Below the pieces are notes generated by a model. The model saw nothing but the letters and a program-made list of their open reading frames with translations. It was not told the origin of the DNA and did not search any database. From Bacteroidales bacterium UBA4331 (GTDB taxonomy: Bacteria > Bacteroidota > Bacteroidia > Bacteroidales > Paludibacteraceae), in NCBI GenBank assembly GCA_002394395.1, contig DGTR01000015.1:53044-117043 (forward strand): 64,000 bases of DNA, written 5' to 3'. The position numbers and the translations under genes were made by a program. Each line of letters begins with the position of its first letter. Within the stretch, counting starts at the first letter, position 1. This document shows positions 17,829-25,061 of this stretch, one piece after another.

Positions 17829-18262
17829 TCCCTGATTTCTTTGATTTCTTCGTAGGTAAAACCTCGTTGGAGGAGGAAACGGAGACGTTTGTCTTCGGAG
17901 TCGGTTTTGCGGGCACGGATGAGCTTGCGTAAGTTGTCAAAATACGCGGTTTCATCGATGTTTTCCAGCGCAGAACGGATTTCCGATTCGGGAAGTTGCA
18001 AAGCCCGCAGACCTGCCTGGATCTTGAGTCGCCCCCAAGACTGGTAGGCGACTTTGTCATGGACGTACGCTTCGCAAAAACGGCGGTCGTTGAGGAAGTT
18101 GTCGGCGTAGAGATTTTGCTCGATGGAATCGGCGATTTCTGCATCTTGCAGTCCCCACTCGTAGAACTTACGACGTACATCTGCGGCACAATGTTCCGCG
18201 CGGGCACAATAGGCTTGGGCTTTAGCGAGCCATTCGAGCTTCGATAATTCGGTCTTTGCCAT
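17825..18262 (-). CDS. recX: Regulatory protein RecX
   Basis: 145 residues, within the usual short Bacteroidota size. Three-helix repeats with RecX hallmarks are visible: AYCARAEHCAADVRRKFYEWG near the start, NFLNDRRFCEAYVHDKVAYQSWGRLKIQ in the middle, and RFLLQRGFTYEEIKE at the end. RecX binds RecA filaments and modulates recombination. Its start overlaps the last 41 bp of prmC, so the two are co-transcribed and probably translationally coupled. Confidence 0.9.
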   Translation of the reverse strand: MAKTELSKLEWLAKAQAYCARAEHCAADVRRKFYEWGLQDAEIADSIEQNLYADNFLNDRRFCEAYVHDKVAYQSWGRLKIQAGLRALQLPESEIRSALENIDETAYFDNLRKLIRARKTDSEDKRLRFLLQRGFTYEEIKEIRD

Positions 18263-19100
18263 AGATATCTTTGGTGATTTGGATGTCGGTATAGCCTAAT
18301 CCGCTTAGCATGGCGGATAGTTGGGGTCCGTAGGCTTCGTTGATCTCGAAAAATAAACCCCTTTCCCGACCTTTCTCCTCAAGGGGCAAGGAGAACAACT
18401 CTGCGATGCGGCGGTAGAAGAGCAAGGGGTCTGAGTCGGGGACGAAGAGGGCGGAGTAGGGTTCGAAATTCAGGACGTTCGGCCGCATGGAGGTTTTTTC
18501 TGACTCGCAGATATAGGGAGGGTTACTGACGACGATGTCGTATTTAGGATTTAGGATTTCGTATTTAGGATTTTCTTCGTTGGAATCGAAGATATCTGCG
18601 ACCTGAAAGTTGACATCGACCTTATTGCGGCGGGCATTCTCACGGGCTGTTTCGATCGCTTCGGGGGAGATGTCGATGCCGGTGACGGACCATGAGGGAT
18701 GCGCTTTCTTGAGTGCAAGGGCTATACAGCCACTTCCTGTACCTACGTCGAGGACATTTACCATTTGGTCATTTACCATTTGGACATTTATTCTCTCGAC
18801 GAGTTCGGCGGTTTCGGGGCGGGGAATGAGGGTGGCAGGAGTGACGAGAAGGTCGAGGCCGCACCATAAGGTATGGCCGAAAATATACTGAATCGGTTCA
18901 AAATGCAGGAGCCGGGAGATGATTTCCTGCGATTTCTCTTGCATAATTGGAGAAAAAGTAGTATCTTTGCACCCGAATTGCAATTCGGTGCGGCTTTTGC
19001 CGGTGAGTTCTTCCATGATCCACCACGCCAGAGAGCGGGCTTCGTCCTCCGGATAAGCCGTCTGAAGTTGCGAACTAATTTGACTGATTATTTGTTTCAC
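18222..19100 (-). CDS. prmC: Peptide chain release factor N5-glutamine methyltransferase PrmC
   Basis: 292 residues. The SAM motif LDVGTGSGCIALAL and the catalytic NPPY (DIVVSNPPYICESEK) are intact. It methylates the GGQ glutamine of release factors. The start is GTG at 19100, about 6 nt after the -7 box, so the message is nearly leaderless. Three segments look like DNA-repeat insertions read in frame: NVQMVNDQMVN before the SAM motif (15-bp repeat, 18755-18790), NPKYEILNPKYD before NPPY (heptads, 18541-18574), and SLPLEEKGRERG near the C-terminus (palindrome, 18357-18395). All fall where relatives have loops, so the enzyme is probably still active. Confidence 0.93.
   Translation of the reverse strand: MKQIISQISSQLQTAYPEDEARSLAWWIMEELTGKSRTELQFGCKDTTFSPIMQEKSQEIISRLLHFEPIQYIFGHTLWCGLDLLVTPATLIPRPETAELVERINVQMVNDQMVNVLDVGTGSGCIALALKKAHPSWSVTGIDISPEAIETARENARRNKVDVNFQVADIFDSNEENPKYEILNPKYDIVVSNPPYICESEKTSMRPNVLNFEPYSALFVPDSDPLLFYRRIAELFSLPLEEKGRERGLFFEINEAYGPQLSAMLSGLGYTDIQITKDIYGKDRIIEARMAR
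18357..18395. repeat. In-frame palindromic element, copy B (prmC)
   Basis: Copy of the C/G-rich element, more degenerate (TTGCCCCTTGAGGAGAAAGG on the coding strand). Encodes SLPLEEKGRERG. Confidence 0.6.
18541..18574. repeat. 7-bp tandem repeat inside prmC
   Basis: Unit ATTTAGG (plus strand), about four to five copies, encoding ENPKYEILNPKYD just before the NPPY motif. Confidence 0.75.
18755..18790. repeat. 15-bp tandem repeat inside prmC
   Basis: Two and a half copies of CATTTACCATTTGGT, encoding VQMVNDQMVN. The same unit, inverted, is found upstream of rpsO at 20394-20431. Confidence 0.8.
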
Positions 19101-19104
19101 GGTG

Positions 19105-19136
19105 CAAAGTTACAAAAAAATAATGAAATACGCAAA
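19105..19136 (-). promoter_or_regulatory. Promoter of prmC-recX
   Basis: Minus strand -33 TTTG (19133-19136), 20 bp, -7 TAACTTTG (19105-19112). The GTG start lies only a few bases downstream, giving an almost leaderless mRNA. Confidence 0.8.
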
Positions 19137-19144
19137 TTTTGCTT

Positions 19145-20242
19145 ATGAATTACGAACAATATATAGCTCGATGTATTGAAATTGCCCGTCGCGGGGAGTA
19201 TTATGTGGCGCCGAACCCGATGGTGGGAGCGGTGCTGGTAGGGGAGCCTAACCCCGACCCTTCCCTTAAAGGAAGGGAGGTCATTTTGGCGGAGGGATGG
19301 CATGAGCGGTTTGGCGAAGGGCACGCGGAGGTGAATTGTTTTAAGAGCCTCGAGAAATCGAAATATCGCGATATCGATTTATCGAAATGTACGTTGTTTG
19401 TTAGTCTGGAGCCTTGCAGCCATTACGGGAAGACGCCGCCTTGCGCGAAGTTGATTATCGAGAAGGGTGTCGGGAGAGTTGTTGTCGGGATGTTAGACCC
19501 GAACCCGTTGGTAGCCGGAAGAGGCGTGAAGATGCTTCGTGAGGCAGGGATAGAGGTGGTGGTCGGTGTACTGGAGAAAGAATGCCGGGAGCTGAATAAA
19601 CGGTTTCTGATGCTGCATGAGCACCATCGTCCGTATGTGGTGCTGAAATGGGCGCAGACGGGGGACGGATTTATTGACCGAAACAGAAGGCCTACCCCCG
19701 CCCCCTCCCTAAAAGGAGGGGAGAATGAGGAGCATCTTCAAGGTGCTCTTGCAATCTCGACGGAGCGGACGAAGGCGATAGTGCATCGGATGCGGGCGGA
19801 AAATATGGCGATTATGGTGGGGACGAATACAGTGATTATGGATAACCCGCGGCTGATGACGACTCATTGGGAGGGTCGCAACCCGATACGCGTGACGGTC
19901 GATCGGCATGGACGGATACCGATGGAATCGAAGATTTTTGAGCGGAAGGAGAGTGATTACGCAGGAATCGACCCGGTGATTGTTTATCGGGAACGGACCG
20001 ACTGGGAGTATATATTAGAGGATCTCGCGGGAAGAGGTATTCACTCGGTTATGGTCGAAGGCGGGACGACGTTGTTGAGTCATATTATTGAGACGGGTCT
20101 CTGGGACGAGATGCATATCGAGGTGGCACCGGAGATCACGATCGGCGAAGGAGTAGCGGCTCCAAACGTCAATCTGTCCGATTTCAACGGAGATTTGGAG
20201 GTGGTGGATGGGCATAAGTTATATACGATTTATCGAAAATAA
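19145..20242 (+). CDS. ribD: Riboflavin biosynthesis deaminase/reductase RibD
   Basis: 365 residues from the ATG at 19145. The N-terminal deaminase has the zinc motif HAEVN (about 60-64) and EPCSHYGKTPPC; the C-terminal reductase begins VVLKWAQTGDGFID and contains RAENMAIMVGTNTVIMDNPRL. It catalyses two steps from the GTP-derived pyrimidine toward riboflavin. Two copies of the palindromic element are read in frame: PNPDPSLKGRE between the first strands of the deaminase and RPTPAPSLKGGENEE at the start of the reductase. A TATCGA-type repeat (19351-19389) encodes KSKYRDIDLSK. The motifs stay intact, so function is expected. Divergent from prmC. Confidence 0.93.
   Translation: MNYEQYIARCIEIARRGEYYVAPNPMVGAVLVGEPNPDPSLKGREVILAEGWHERFGEGHAEVNCFKSLEKSKYRDIDLSKCTLFVSLEPCSHYGKTPPCAKLIIEKGVGRVVVGMLDPNPLVAGRGVKMLREAGIEVVVGVLEKECRELNKRFLMLHEHHRPYVVLKWAQTGDGFIDRNRRPTPAPSLKGGENEEHLQGALAISTERTKAIVHRMRAENMAIMVGTNTVIMDNPRLMTTHWEGRNPIRVTVDRHGRIPMESKIFERKESDYAGIDPVIVYRERTDWEYILEDLAGRGIHSVMVEGGTTLLSHIIETGLWDEMHIEVAPEITIGEGVAAPNVNLSDFNGDLEVVDGHKLYTIYRK
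19247..19281. repeat. In-frame palindromic element, copy C (ribD)
   Basis: The core CCCTTCCCTTAAAGGAAGGG is a perfect palindrome apart from the ends. Encodes PNPDPSLKGRE. Confidence 0.85.
19351..19389. repeat. TATCGA-type tandem repeat inside ribD
   Basis: Five spaced ATCGA/TCGAA units (AAATCG AAATATCG CGATATCG ATTTATCG), period about 7-8. Similar to spacers at 46700 and 62107. Confidence 0.6.
19688..19725. repeat. In-frame palindromic element, copy D (ribD)
   Basis: The core CCCCTCCCTAAAAGGAGGGG is near-perfect, preceded by CTACCCCCGC. Encodes PTPAPSLKGGEN. Confidence 0.85.
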
Positions 20243-20262
20243 TGAAAAAAATGCGCAAAAAA

Positions 20263-20294
20263 TTTGCGTATGTCAGAAAAAAGCAGTACCTTTG
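20263..20294 (+). promoter_or_regulatory. Promoter of rpsO
   Basis: -33 TTTG (20263-20266), 20-bp spacer with ATGTCA then A-tract, -7 TACCTTTG (20287-20294). Confidence 0.85.
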
Positions 20295-20297
20295 CAG

Positions 20298-20436
20298 CCG
20301 CTTTTGTGAGAAAGCGTAATAAATGTGGCGAAGTTTTGATACAAGTATGATGCTTTAGCCACCATTGTTTAACTCTCATTTACCGGGTGGGCTCGTAAAT
20401 GACCAAATGGTAAATGACCAAATTGTAAATGCTTTT
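20298..20436 (+). promoter_or_regulatory. Structured leader of rpsO
   Basis: Contains CGCTTT/AAAGCG (20299-20316), a longer GTGGCGAAG/CTTTAGCCAC stem (20325-20362) and TCATTTAC/GTAAATGA around 20376-20402, then the 15-bp repeat. S15 commonly represses its own mRNA through leader structure; that this leader does so is inference. Confidence 0.45.
20394..20431. repeat. 15-bp tandem repeat in the rpsO leader
   Basis: GTAAATGACCAAATG repeated about 2.5 times, ending 5 bp before the rpsO ATG. Same unit as in prmC (18755-18790). Confidence 0.8.
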
Positions 20437-20706
20437 ATGTATTTAACTTCTGAGAAGAAAGCAGAGTTGTTCGCAAAGTACGGCAACGACGCAAAAAACA
20501 CCGGTTCTGCTGAGAGCCAGATCGCATTGTTCACCTTCCGTATCAACCACCTGACCGAGCACCTGAAGGAAAACCGCAAGGACTTCGGTACAGAGCGCGC
20601 GCTGACCGCTTTGGTAGGAAAGCGTCGTCGTATGTTGGATTACCTGAAGGGCAAAGACATCGAGCGTTACCGCGCAATCATCAAAGAACTCGGTATCCGT
20701 AAGTAA
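20437..20706 (+). CDS. rpsO: 30S ribosomal protein uS15
   Basis: 89 residues, the usual length. Contains GSAESQIALFTFRINHLTEHLKENR-type and ALVGKRRRMLDYLKG segments that bind 16S rRNA at the central-domain three-way junction. The start at 20437 (MYLTSEKKAELF) is chosen because the upstream in-frame codons are the 15-bp repeat. Monocistronic: own promoter and a terminator at 20732-20763. Confidence 0.97.
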   Translation: MYLTSEKKAELFAKYGNDAKNTGSAESQIALFTFRINHLTEHLKENRKDFGTERALTALVGKRRRMLDYLKGKDIERYRAIIKELGIRK

Positions 20707-20731
20707 TTTTGCGGAATTTTTTGAGAAAAGA

Positions 20732-20763
20732 ATGGCATACACTTGCGTATGTCATTTTTTTTT
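20732..20763 (+). terminator. rpsO terminator overlapping the hflX promoter
   Basis: A 9-bp stem (ATGGCATAC with GTATGTCAT) is followed by a T-run. The -33 box of hflX lies in the hairpin and the T-run forms its spacer. Confidence 0.8.
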
Positions 20764-20773
20764 ACTACCTTTG
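20742..20773 (+). promoter_or_regulatory. Promoter of hflX
   Basis: -33 CTTG (20742-20745), 20 bp including ATGTCA and a T-tract, -7 TACCTTTG (20766-20773). Confidence 0.75.
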
Positions 20774-20787
20774 CACTCGAATTAATT

Positions 20788-22038
20788 ATGATTGAGATTA
20801 AACCATATATAGAGCATGCGGTGCTGGTGGGTCTGATAACGCCGAGCCAGCCGGAGGACAGAACGAAAGAGTACCTGGATGAGTTGGCGTTTCTGGCCGA
20901 TACGCACGGCATTGTGCCCGTCAAGCGGTTCACGCAACGACTCGACCAACCCAATACCGCCACCTATGTCGGCGAAGGAAAACTCGAAGAGATAGACCAA
21001 TATATCGCTGAGCATCATCCTATAGATGTGGTGATCTTCGATGACGAACTCTCGCCGCGGCAGATACGCAACATAGAGAAAGCGCTTAATCATAAAGGTC
21101 AGCCTGATGTCCGCGTCATTGACAGGACGATATTGATTTTGGAGATCTTCCTGCAGCGTGCGCAGACGAGTTACGCGAAGACGCAGGTAGAGATGGCGCA
21201 TCTGCAATATATGCTTCCTCGCTTGACGAGGATGTGGAGCCACCTGGACCGTCAGCGCGGTGGTGGCGGCACGAATCGTGGTATGGGTGAGACGCAGATA
21301 GAGGCGGACAAGCGCGTCATCGGGCAGCGCATCGCATTGTTGCGCGAGCAGCTGAAGACCATCGACAAACAGATGGCGACCCAGCGTCAGCACCGAGGAA
21401 AGATGGTGCGCGTGGCGTTAGTGGGGTACACGAACGTGGGCAAGAGCACGCTGATGAACCTGCTGAGTAAGAGCGAGGTCTTCGCGGAGAACAAACTCTT
21501 CGCGACGCTCGACACGACGGTGCGTAAGGTGACGATCGAGAACCTGCCGTTCCTGCTGAGCGACACGGTAGGGTTCATCCGCAAGCTGCCGCACCACCTC
21601 GTCGAGTCCTTCAAATCAACCTTGGACGAGGTGCGGGAAGCAGACCTCCTCATCCATGTAGTAGATATATCCCACCCTAATTTTGAGGAGCAGTACGAGG
21701 TCGTGGAGCAGACGATAAGGGAGATATGCAAAGAGGAGAAGCCGACGATTGTGGTGTTTAACAAGATCGATAACTTCTCGTACGTCCCGAAAGAGGAGGA
21801 CGACCTGACGCCGATGCAAAGGGAGAACTACTCGTTGGCGGATTTGCAGAAGACCTGGATGGCGCGGCTGGGCGAGGACGCGATCTTCATCTCCGCGCGC
21901 AACAAAGAGAATATCGACGCGCTGCGTGCGTTGCTGTACGACCGTATCAAGGCGATTCACGTGAAGCGGTATCCGTACAATGATTTTCTTTTCCAGAACT
22001 ACGAAGAGACAGATAATTACGAAGAGACAGATAATTAA
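20788..22038 (+). CDS. hflX: GTPase HflX
   Basis: 416 residues from the ATG at 20788. The N-terminal HflX domain (NTATYVGEGKLEEI, ELSPRQIRNIEKAL, LDIFxxRAQTSYAKTQVE-type helix) precedes the G domain with G1 GYTNVGKST, G3 DTVGFIRKLPHHL and G4 NKID. HflX splits stalled ribosomes. The C-terminus NYEETDNYEETDN is an exact 18-bp DNA duplication at the gene end. Followed after 31 bp by the phosphohexomutase gene, probably in one transcript. Confidence 0.95.
   Translation: MIEIKPYIEHAVLVGLITPSQPEDRTKEYLDELAFLADTHGIVPVKRFTQRLDQPNTATYVGEGKLEEIDQYIAEHHPIDVVIFDDELSPRQIRNIEKALNHKGQPDVRVIDRTILILEIFLQRAQTSYAKTQVEMAHLQYMLPRLTRMWSHLDRQRGGGGTNRGMGETQIEADKRVIGQRIALLREQLKTIDKQMATQRQHRGKMVRVALVGYTNVGKSTLMNLLSKSEVFAENKLFATLDTTVRKVTIENLPFLLSDTVGFIRKLPHHLVESFKSTLDEVREADLLIHVVDISHPNFEEQYEVVEQTIREICKEEKPTIVVFNKIDNFSYVPKEEDDLTPMQRENYSLADLQKTWMARLGEDAIFISARNKENIDALRALLYDRIKAIHVKRYPYNDFLFQNYEETDNYEETDN
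21997..22038. repeat. 18-bp exact tandem duplication at the hflX end
   Basis: TACGAAGAGACAGATAAT twice, giving NYEETDNYEETDN and the stop. Confidence 0.85.
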
Positions 22039-22069
22039 CAATATAGTTTAACTTTAAAATTGTACCATT

Positions 22070-23857
22070 ATGAATGAAGAATTGAAACAAGTAATGGCCG
22101 TAGCCGAGGCTTGGACGAAAGAGCCGTTTGACGCTGAGACCCGCGCACAAGTGAAGGCGATGATGGAGGCGGAGGACAAGACCGAACTCATCGATGCTTT
22201 CTACCGCACCCTCGAGTTCGGAACGGGCGGTCTGCGCGGCATCATGGGTCCGGGTACGAACCGCATGAACAAGTACATCGTTGCGATGGCAACGCAGGGT
22301 TACGCTAATTACATGCTGAAAGTGCAGAAAGAAGGCGGTTTTGAGCACGTGCAGGACGGTCGCGTAGCGGTTGTCGTTGGCCACGACTGCCGTAATAACG
22401 GTCGGCTCTTTGCGGAGACGGTAGCCAACATCTTCTCTGCGAACGGCATCAAGGTGTATCTGTTTGAGAGCCTGCGTCCGACGCCGGAAGTGAGCTTCGC
22501 TATCCGGCATCTGAAATGTCAGGGCGGTGTGAACGTGACGGCTTCTCATAACCCGAAAGAGTACAACGGCTATAAGGCCTACTGGGAGGACGGTTCGCAG
22601 GTGCTGCAGCCGCATGACCAGGGTATCATCGACGAGGTGAACAAAGTGACCCTCGCGGATGTCAAATGGGAGGCGAACAAGGACCTTATCGAGATCATCG
22701 GCGGCGAGATGGATTATGACTACATGATGGCTGTCAAGGACGTGATGATCGACCAAGAGAGTATCCTTCGTCAGAAAGACCTCAATATCGTCTATACCCC
22801 GATGCACGGAGCCGGTCGTCAGATCGTACCGATGTGTCTGCGCAGCTGGGGCTTCCAGAATATCCACGTGGTGCCGGAACAGATGGTGATCGACGGTAAC
22901 TTCCCGACGGTTGTTTCCCCGAACCCCGAAAACGCTGAGGCTATGACCCTCGGTATGAAGTTAGGTACGAAGTTGGGCGCCGACCTCGTTATCGCGAGTG
23001 ACCCGGATGCGGACCGTATCGCCATCGTCTGCCGCAACGACAAGGGCGAGTGGGTCATCATCAACGGTAACCAGACCAACATCATGTTCCACTACTACAT
23101 CATCAATAATATGAAGCGTCTGGGTAAGATGCGTCCTGACATGTATATCGTCAAGACCATCGTGACCTCGGAGCTCATCCGCAAGATCGCGGATGCTCAG
23201 GGTGTGACGCTGACCGACGAGTACACCGGCTTCAAGTGGATCGCCAACCGCATCCGTATGTGGGAAGGCAAGCGCAAGTATATCGGTGGCGGTGAGGAGA
23301 GTTTCGGCTTCCTGCCGTACGACGCTGTCCGTGATAAATGTTCGCCGTCCTCTATCTGCTTGATCTGCGAGATCGCTGCGTACGCGAAGGACAACGGCAT
23401 GACGCTGTACGACTACCTGCTGAAGATCTACGCGGACTACGGCTTCCAACGCGAGACGACGATCAATGTCGTTCGCCCGGGTAAGACAGGTGCCGAGGAG
23501 ATCCAGCAGATGATGAAGGACTACCGCGCTAACGCTCCAAAGGAGATCGCCGGCGAGAAGGTATGCCTCATCAAGGACTATAAGACCCTCAAGCAATGCA
23601 AGCTCGAGAACGGCGAATGGAAAGAGTCCGCTATCGAAATGCCGTTGAACGCGACGAGCAATGTGCTCCAGTACTTCACCGAGGGCGGTCTCAAAGTCTC
23701 CGTTCGTCCGTCGGGTACCGAGCCGAAAATCAAGTTCTATTTCGAGATTCCGGTCAAGACCGAAATCGGCAAACCCTTCACCGGTGCCGACTACGAGCGC
23801 TGCACCGCCGAGGCGGAAGCCCGCGTTCCCGAGATCAAGAAGAGCCTGGGACTCTAA
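22070..23857 (+). CDS. Phosphoglucomutase/phosphomannomutase (alpha-D-phosphohexomutase)
   Basis: 595 residues, the length of the long PGM/PGM2 type. All four signatures are visible: phosphoserine loop TASHNPKEYNG (about 157), metal loop SDPDADR (about 310), sugar loop GGEESFGF (about 405) and phosphate loop RPSGTEPK (about 545). It interconverts hexose-1- and hexose-6-phosphates and supplies precursors for glycans. Which sugar is preferred cannot be told from the motifs. Confidence 0.92.
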   Translation: MNEELKQVMAVAEAWTKEPFDAETRAQVKAMMEAEDKTELIDAFYRTLEFGTGGLRGIMGPGTNRMNKYIVAMATQGYANYMLKVQKEGGFEHVQDGRVAVVVGHDCRNNGRLFAETVANIFSANGIKVYLFESLRPTPEVSFAIRHLKCQGGVNVTASHNPKEYNGYKAYWEDGSQVLQPHDQGIIDEVNKVTLADVKWEANKDLIEIIGGEMDYDYMMAVKDVMIDQESILRQKDLNIVYTPMHGAGRQIVPMCLRSWGFQNIHVVPEQMVIDGNFPTVVSPNPENAEAMTLGMKLGTKLGADLVIASDPDADRIAIVCRNDKGEWVIINGNQTNIMFHYYIINNMKRLGKMRPDMYIVKTIVTSELIRKIADAQGVTLTDEYTGFKWIANRIRMWEGKRKYIGGGEESFGFLPYDAVRDKCSPSSICLICEIAAYAKDNGMTLYDYLLKIYADYGFQRETTINVVRPGKTGAEEIQQMMKDYRANAPKEIAGEKVCLIKDYKTLKQCKLENGEWKESAIEMPLNATSNVLQYFTEGGLKVSVRPSGTEPKIKFYFEIPVKTEIGKPFTGADYERCTAEAEARVPEIKKSLGL

Positions 23858-23870
23858 TCTCCCCTCTTGC

Positions 23871-23927
23871 ATCCGCCAAGTTTGGCGGATATAAAATAAG
23901 GTACGCGCGCCCGCGCGTATCTTATTT
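23871..23927 (+). terminator. Double hairpin after the phosphohexomutase
   Basis: ATCCGCCA/TGGCGGAT (23871-23890), then a 16-bp stem AAATAAGGTACGCGCG with its complement (23894-23927). The first hairpin with its CTCTTGC lead-in is repeated at 63797-63822. Confidence 0.75.
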
Positions 23928-23930
23928 GTT

Positions 23931-23985
23931 TCCTTCCTTTCCCCCTTCGCCTTCCGCCTTTCCCCTTTGCCCTTCGTCCCCTTCT
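23931..23985. repeat. Degenerate 7-8 bp C/T-rich tandem repeat
   Basis: Units CCTTCG / CCTTCCG / CCTTTCC / CCTTTGC / CCTTCGT in succession, downstream of the phosphohexomutase gene. Confidence 0.5.
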
Positions 23986-24089
23986 CGCGCATTTTTGCGC
24001 GAGCCCTTTCTTTGTTCATTGCGTCCGGATTTTATCCGGACACGGCTCCGCCGTCTTGTATGTCTGTTTCCGGCGGATTACATCCGCCG
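23984..24089. repeat. Hairpin array 1
   Basis: Four short hairpins in about 105 bp: CTCGCGC/GCGCGAG (23984-24003), GTCCGGAT/ATCCGGAC (24023-24041), ACGGC/GCCGT (24042-24054), CGGCGGAT/ATCCGCCG (24071-24089). It overlaps the 3' end of the 24032-24484 gene. Related to array 2 at 24833-25053. Confidence 0.7.
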
Positions 24090-24484
24090 TTTTCCTTCAT
24101 CTCCCTATATATCTGCACATACACATACGTGTACAGACTCCCGTACCCTCTTTCGCCTTCTTTTATCCCGGCGCGGTAGGCTTGGAACCGCTCTTGCCAC
24201 TCTTTTGCCTCGGCTACTGCCTCGGCGGAACACTCCTCCGGCTTGCGGGCGGCTTTCTCGATGGCGTGGGCGCGTTTCTGTGCGGCCTTGATCAGTTCCC
24301 TGTTCCGCGTTGCGCCCTCGGACCACGCACCCTCATGTTTCTGCATGAAATAAATCTGGTGTTCGCTCCCGCTCCCTTGCCGGTGACGCGACACCAGACG
24401 CATGCCGTGGCTCTCGCCGTATTTCTTACTGTCCAGCGCCCCGGTCAGTTGTTCTACAATGTCATGATACTTTACTTTTCCCAT
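24032..24484 (-). CDS. Uncharacterised small protein, paralogue of the 15380-16081 product
   Basis: 150 residues beginning MGKVKYHDIVEQLTGAL, an N-terminus I have met in uncharacterised Bacteroidales proteins. It shares NRELIKAAQKRAHAIEKA (about 80-97), WQERFQAY, and YVYVQIYREMK with the 15380-16081 product. It has no membrane segment or known catalytic motif. The last residues (GGCNPPETDIQDGGAVSG) are encoded by hairpin array 1, so the natural end may have been altered. It has its own promoter (24761-24792) and an unusually long leader of about 270 nt. Function unknown. Confidence 0.72.
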   Translation of the reverse strand: MGKVKYHDIVEQLTGALDSKKYGESHGMRLVSRHRQGSGSEHQIYFMQKHEGAWSEGATRNRELIKAAQKRAHAIEKAARKPEECSAEAVAEAKEWQERFQAYRAGIKEGERGYGSLYTYVYVQIYREMKENGGCNPPETDIQDGGAVSG

Positions 24485-24650
24485 AGTAATAATTTTTTTG
24501 TCTATAGTCTTTCTACTTTTTTAGGTTTATTTCTTTGAGTGCTTTGTCCCGTAAGGGTTTTATTTTTTTGTTTAAATTCAATGGGTAATGATGGGGTTTA
24601 AGGTATTGCAATGAATTACTGTATAATTGCCATCGTGGATGCATAGTGAG

Positions 24651-24682
24651 CTAGACGATACCTAGACCATACCTAGACGATA
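24651..24682. repeat. 11-bp tandem repeat
   Basis: CTAGACGATAC / CTAGACCATAC / CTAGACGATA: three units in the long leader of the 24032-24484 gene. Confidence 0.85.
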
Positions 24683-24760
24683 TAAACTACGTCACAGGCA
24701 CATCACTCTCCTGTCCTTTACCTCTGCAACCCCCATTGTCCGTTTTTCTCTTTCCCGCTG

Positions 24761-24792
24761 CAAAGATACAAAAAAAATCTGATATATGCAAA
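24761..24792 (-). promoter_or_regulatory. Promoter of the 24032-24484 gene
   Basis: Minus strand -33 TTTG (24789-24792), 20-bp spacer with ATATCA and T-tract, -7 TATCTTTG (24761-24768). Implies a leader of about 270 nt. Confidence 0.8.
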
Positions 24793-24832
24793 TTTTGTTC
24801 CCATTTCCGGTGATTTACAAAAACCGGCGAGG

Positions 24833-25053
24833 TCTCCCCCGCCGATTTCCTTTGTTCCTTTCTCGTGCATTCTTGCGCGAGTGTTCTTTCTTGGCACTTC
24901 CGCGGGATATTATCCCGCTTGACTGTGTCTTTTTCCGCGGAATTTTATTCCGCTTTTATTTTCTTCTTTTTCAGGGCAATCCGATTGCCCGCCTTGTATG
25001 TCCATTCCCGCGGAATTATATTCCGCCCGCCGCACGCTGCATTGATGCAGCGT
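24833..25053. repeat. Hairpin array 2
   Basis: Seven hairpins in 220 bp: CGGCG/CGCCG (24834-24843), CTCGTGC/GCGCGAG (24862-24881), GCGGGAT/ATCCCGC (24902-24918), CCGCGGAAT/ATTCCGC (24935-24953), GGGCAAT/ATTGCCC (24974-24990), GCGGAAT/ATTCCGC (25010-25025), ACGCTGCAT/ATGCAGCGT (25034-25053). Spacers share strings with array 1 (CTTGTATGTC, TTTGTTC). Confidence 0.75.
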
Positions 25054-25061
25054 CATCCGCT

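Larger units (their letters stand above)
24485..25061. other. 577-bp intergenic region: leader, 11-bp repeat, promoter, hairpin array
   Basis: No credible gene. It holds the leader of the 24032-24484 gene, an 11-bp repeat (24651-24682), its promoter (24761-24792) and hairpin array 2 (24833-25053), which is downstream of the minus-strand BspA gene. Confidence 0.7.

Noticed and set aside
22961..24019. 352-codon minus-strand frame opposite the phosphohexomutase
   Set aside because: The plus strand has full phosphohexomutase motifs; the antisense product has no recognisable domain and arises from codon bias. The same holds for long antisense frames at 45600-46616, 57085-58515, 60596-61456 and 62158-63543.
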